Assembly: GCF_900100365.1 (NCBI RefSeq)
Contig: NZ_FNKU01000002.1
Span: 119,966-183,965, forward strand
Length of the DNA: 64,000 bases
Direction of reading: 5' to 3'
Source of the DNA: Pseudomonas cannabina
GTDB lineage: Bacteria > Pseudomonadota > Gammaproteobacteria > Pseudomonadales > Pseudomonadaceae
The notes below the pieces were generated by a model. It did no database searches, had not been told where the DNA came from, and saw only the letters and a program-made list of their open reading frames with translations. Shown here one piece after another: positions 62,812 to 64,000 of the stretch. The position numbers were made by a program, and so were the translations under genes. Position 1 is the first letter of the stretch, and each line of letters opens with the position of its first letter.

Positions 62812-63270
62812 TTCGTCTCACCTCTGTGCCGGCTTTGCTGAGTGCCTTTCGCCGATGCGCTTAGGTCGATCGGGCGCATAGGTGCGTGACAAGGGCGCGA
62901 TGCGAGGCCGCAGCTAAGGGAGCGAAGCGAGTCTGAACGGGGGAGTGTCGCGGGCGCAGCCGAACCCTTGTCAGGTGCCGCGCTCGATCTACCGTCAAGC
63001 GCACGGCGAAAGGTGCGCAGCAAAGCCTGCAGGTGATACGGGAAGTACAGGCAGCGACGGCAAGCGGAGCGCGCAGGCCGAGAGGCCGGAGGCGTTAGAG
63101 CCGGCTTGCCGGCGAGGATTGAAGCCCGAAGGGGCGAGACGGGCCGGCTTCATGGCCTGGCTCGATGCGCAGCACGAAAGCCCGGCCCTGAGCGCAGCGA
63201 AGGGAACGCACGTCAGAGGTTGTCAACGATCGAGCTGCACCGAGGCCCAAACAGCCAGGGCACTCCTCTC
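62812..63270. other. GC-rich structured noncoding stretch
   Basis: About 460 bases between backbone genes with no credible protein (the 118-codon plus-strand frame has the composition of random GC-rich DNA). It contains nested complementary segments, for example TGACAAGGG with CCCTTGTCA and GGGCCGGCTT with AAAGCCCGGCCC. Many purine-rich GCGAAGCGAG-like words also occur. It may be a structured RNA or a leader of the minus-strand genes. Confidence 0.5.
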
Positions 63271-63573
63271 CTATTGCGATCGAGCAGATCTGAGTGATTG
63301 AGCCAAAGCCAGAACGTCACCAGCTGCTGCAGGAGGAAGCCAGGCTTCAACCTTGACCCAATCAGCAGGCAAATCCTCCAGGCGCGCCCGAATGCGTGCC
63401 ATAAGCCTGTGAACCACCTGCCGGGTCAATCCAGTCTCCAAGGCTGCTTCGGACACGCTGGCACCCATGACCAGGACAAGCCTGGCAGCACTTATCGAGC
63501 GATCGGAGAACGCCCGACGTCGATTCTGGCCCGCAAGCACGTTCATGACCCGCTCAAATTCGTCCGCGGCCAT
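63271..63573 (-). CDS. KorA/TrfB-like repressor
   Basis: About 100 residues from the ATG at 63573 (an upstream start at 63612 adds 13). The HTH SVSEAALETGLTRQVVHRLMARIRARLEDLP followed by VKVEAWLPP resembles the TrfB/KorA-related DNA-binding family of plasmid global regulators. It probably controls backbone genes. The operator is not identified. Confidence 0.75.
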   Translation of the reverse strand: MAADEFERVMNVLAGQNRRRAFSDRSISAARLVLVMGASVSEAALETGLTRQVVHRLMARIRARLEDLPADWVKVEAWLPPAAAGDVLALAQSLRSARSQ

Positions 63574-63684
63574 CAGGGCGCAGGGTGAAACCGGACTGAT
63601 CATCCTGATCAACTGGGCAATCTGGGCTTGCTGTAGTTCTGGATGATCTTTGTTGCAAGACCAGGCAGGTCAGGATCGACACAC

Positions 63685-64000
63685 TCATAGGAGCAGGCTA
63701 GGCTGAAAGAAATCGAAGCTACAGGAATCGCAACCACATGTAACCTTTATCAAGCTGCAGTTTGACACTGACCTCAACGTGCATGCCGCCCTGGCGAGCA
63801 TGTTGATCAATCGATCCACGCTGAAAAGGTCGATCTTCCCGCGCTGGAGTTCCGAAATGCGGGGTTGCGTTACGTTGAACAGCTGCGCAGCGTCAGCCTG
63901 CGAGAGCTGACGCACCTCGATAAAGTCTCGGATAGCCGTCATTAGGCTGGTGCGAATACGCATGTTCTCTGCTTCGGCTGGTGAGTCCTCCAGGGCGTCC
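63685..64000 (-). CDS. XRE-family HTH protein, start outside window, probable 3' frameshift
   Basis: The frame runs to the window edge (...DALEDSPAEAENMRIRTSLM...). It belongs to the HTH_37-type XRE group often encoded with a HigB-like toxin: TAIRDFIEVRQLSQADAAQLFNVTQPRISELQRGKIDLFSVDRLINML. After LAR the frame reads an atypical Cys-rich tail. One added G near 63800 would instead give a tail AGMHVEVSVKLQ, as in relatives. So the C terminus is probably frameshifted. The upstream partner gene would lie beyond 64000. Confidence 0.7.
   Translation of the reverse strand, partial: DALEDSPAEAENMRIRTSLMTAIRDFIEVRQLSQADAAQLFNVTQPRISELQRGKIDLFSVDRLINMLARAACTLRSVSNCSLIKVTCGCDSCSFDFFQPSLLL

Noticed and set aside
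62945..63301. 118-codon plus-strand ORF
   Set aside because: Composition (Arg, Ala, Gly, Pro, Ser) looks like random GC-rich DNA, and other frames are equally open.
1..64000. CRISPR arrays, rRNA or tRNA genes, and type III effector genes with hrp boxes
   Set aside because: I looked for regularly spaced repeats, tRNA-like clovers and GGAACC-N-CCAC pairs and found none convincing; an exhaustive scan was not possible by eye.

Overview
The window is most likely a large part of a plasmid of the pPT23A family from the Pseudomonas syringae complex. The evidence is a RepA of the type seen on those plasmids (1482-2795), IS801-like IS91-family elements, a P. syringae-type levansucrase gene, a VapBC (StbC/StbB) stability pair, and a conjugation gene set whose order matches the IncI1 (R64/ColIb-P9) type IVB system. 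Assignments rest on protein motifs, lengths and gene order read by eye; no database search was run.

Layout. 1-1380: 3' part of an IS801-like element followed by an older copy of its end. 1482-3190: repA with a coupled leader ORF and a terminator. 3193-5125: small regulators and unknown genes. 5153-36377, almost all on the minus strand: the transfer region. Read in the direction of transcription it is traB, three small genes, traH-I-J, an unknown gene, nuc, a small gene, traK, a Sog-type primase, traL-M-N-O-P-Q-R, (a toxin-antitoxin pair inserted on the plus strand), traT-U-V-W-X-Y, a small gene, exc, trbA-B-C. 36.6-37.2 kb: XRE regulator and a small gene. 37.2-47.4 kb: a D-Ala-D-Ala dipeptide import and hydrolysis operon (rpiR-ddpX-A-B-C-D-F) cut by two insertion sequences and a MITE. 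47.6-57.7 kb: accessory mosaic with vapBC, fragments of mobile elements, a GGDEF-EAL protein, a levansucrase gene interrupted by a MITE, a GHL10-like glycosidase and a GH25 muramidase. 57.7-61.2 kb: relaxase genes nikB and nikA, the probable oriT, and three tandem paralogous small genes. 61.3-64 kb: plasmid backbone genes (DUF932 type, KorA/TrfB-like, XRE) and a structured noncoding stretch.

The main result is that the type IVB transfer system is complete in gene content but visibly decaying. exc is cut by a 1209-bp IS5-family element with a CTAG duplication, and the reading frame can be restored exactly. traU has an in-frame TAA and a G9 frameshift, and traN has a frameshift plus an amber codon. 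traI, traJ and an unknown coupled gene each have one in-frame TAG. All four amber codons lie in the sequence CTAGG, as expected if CCAGG mutated to CTAGG (Dcm-type 5-methylcytosine deamination) or, less likely, if amber codons are tolerated by suppression.

The second result is a set of CTAG-targeting elements: the full IS (2 copies), a 99-bp MITE sharing its termini (3 copies), and an unrelated 102-bp MITE (2 copies). Two of the 99-bp copies sit exactly inside reading frames (levansucrase and a gntR gene), and the original frames can be rebuilt to the base.
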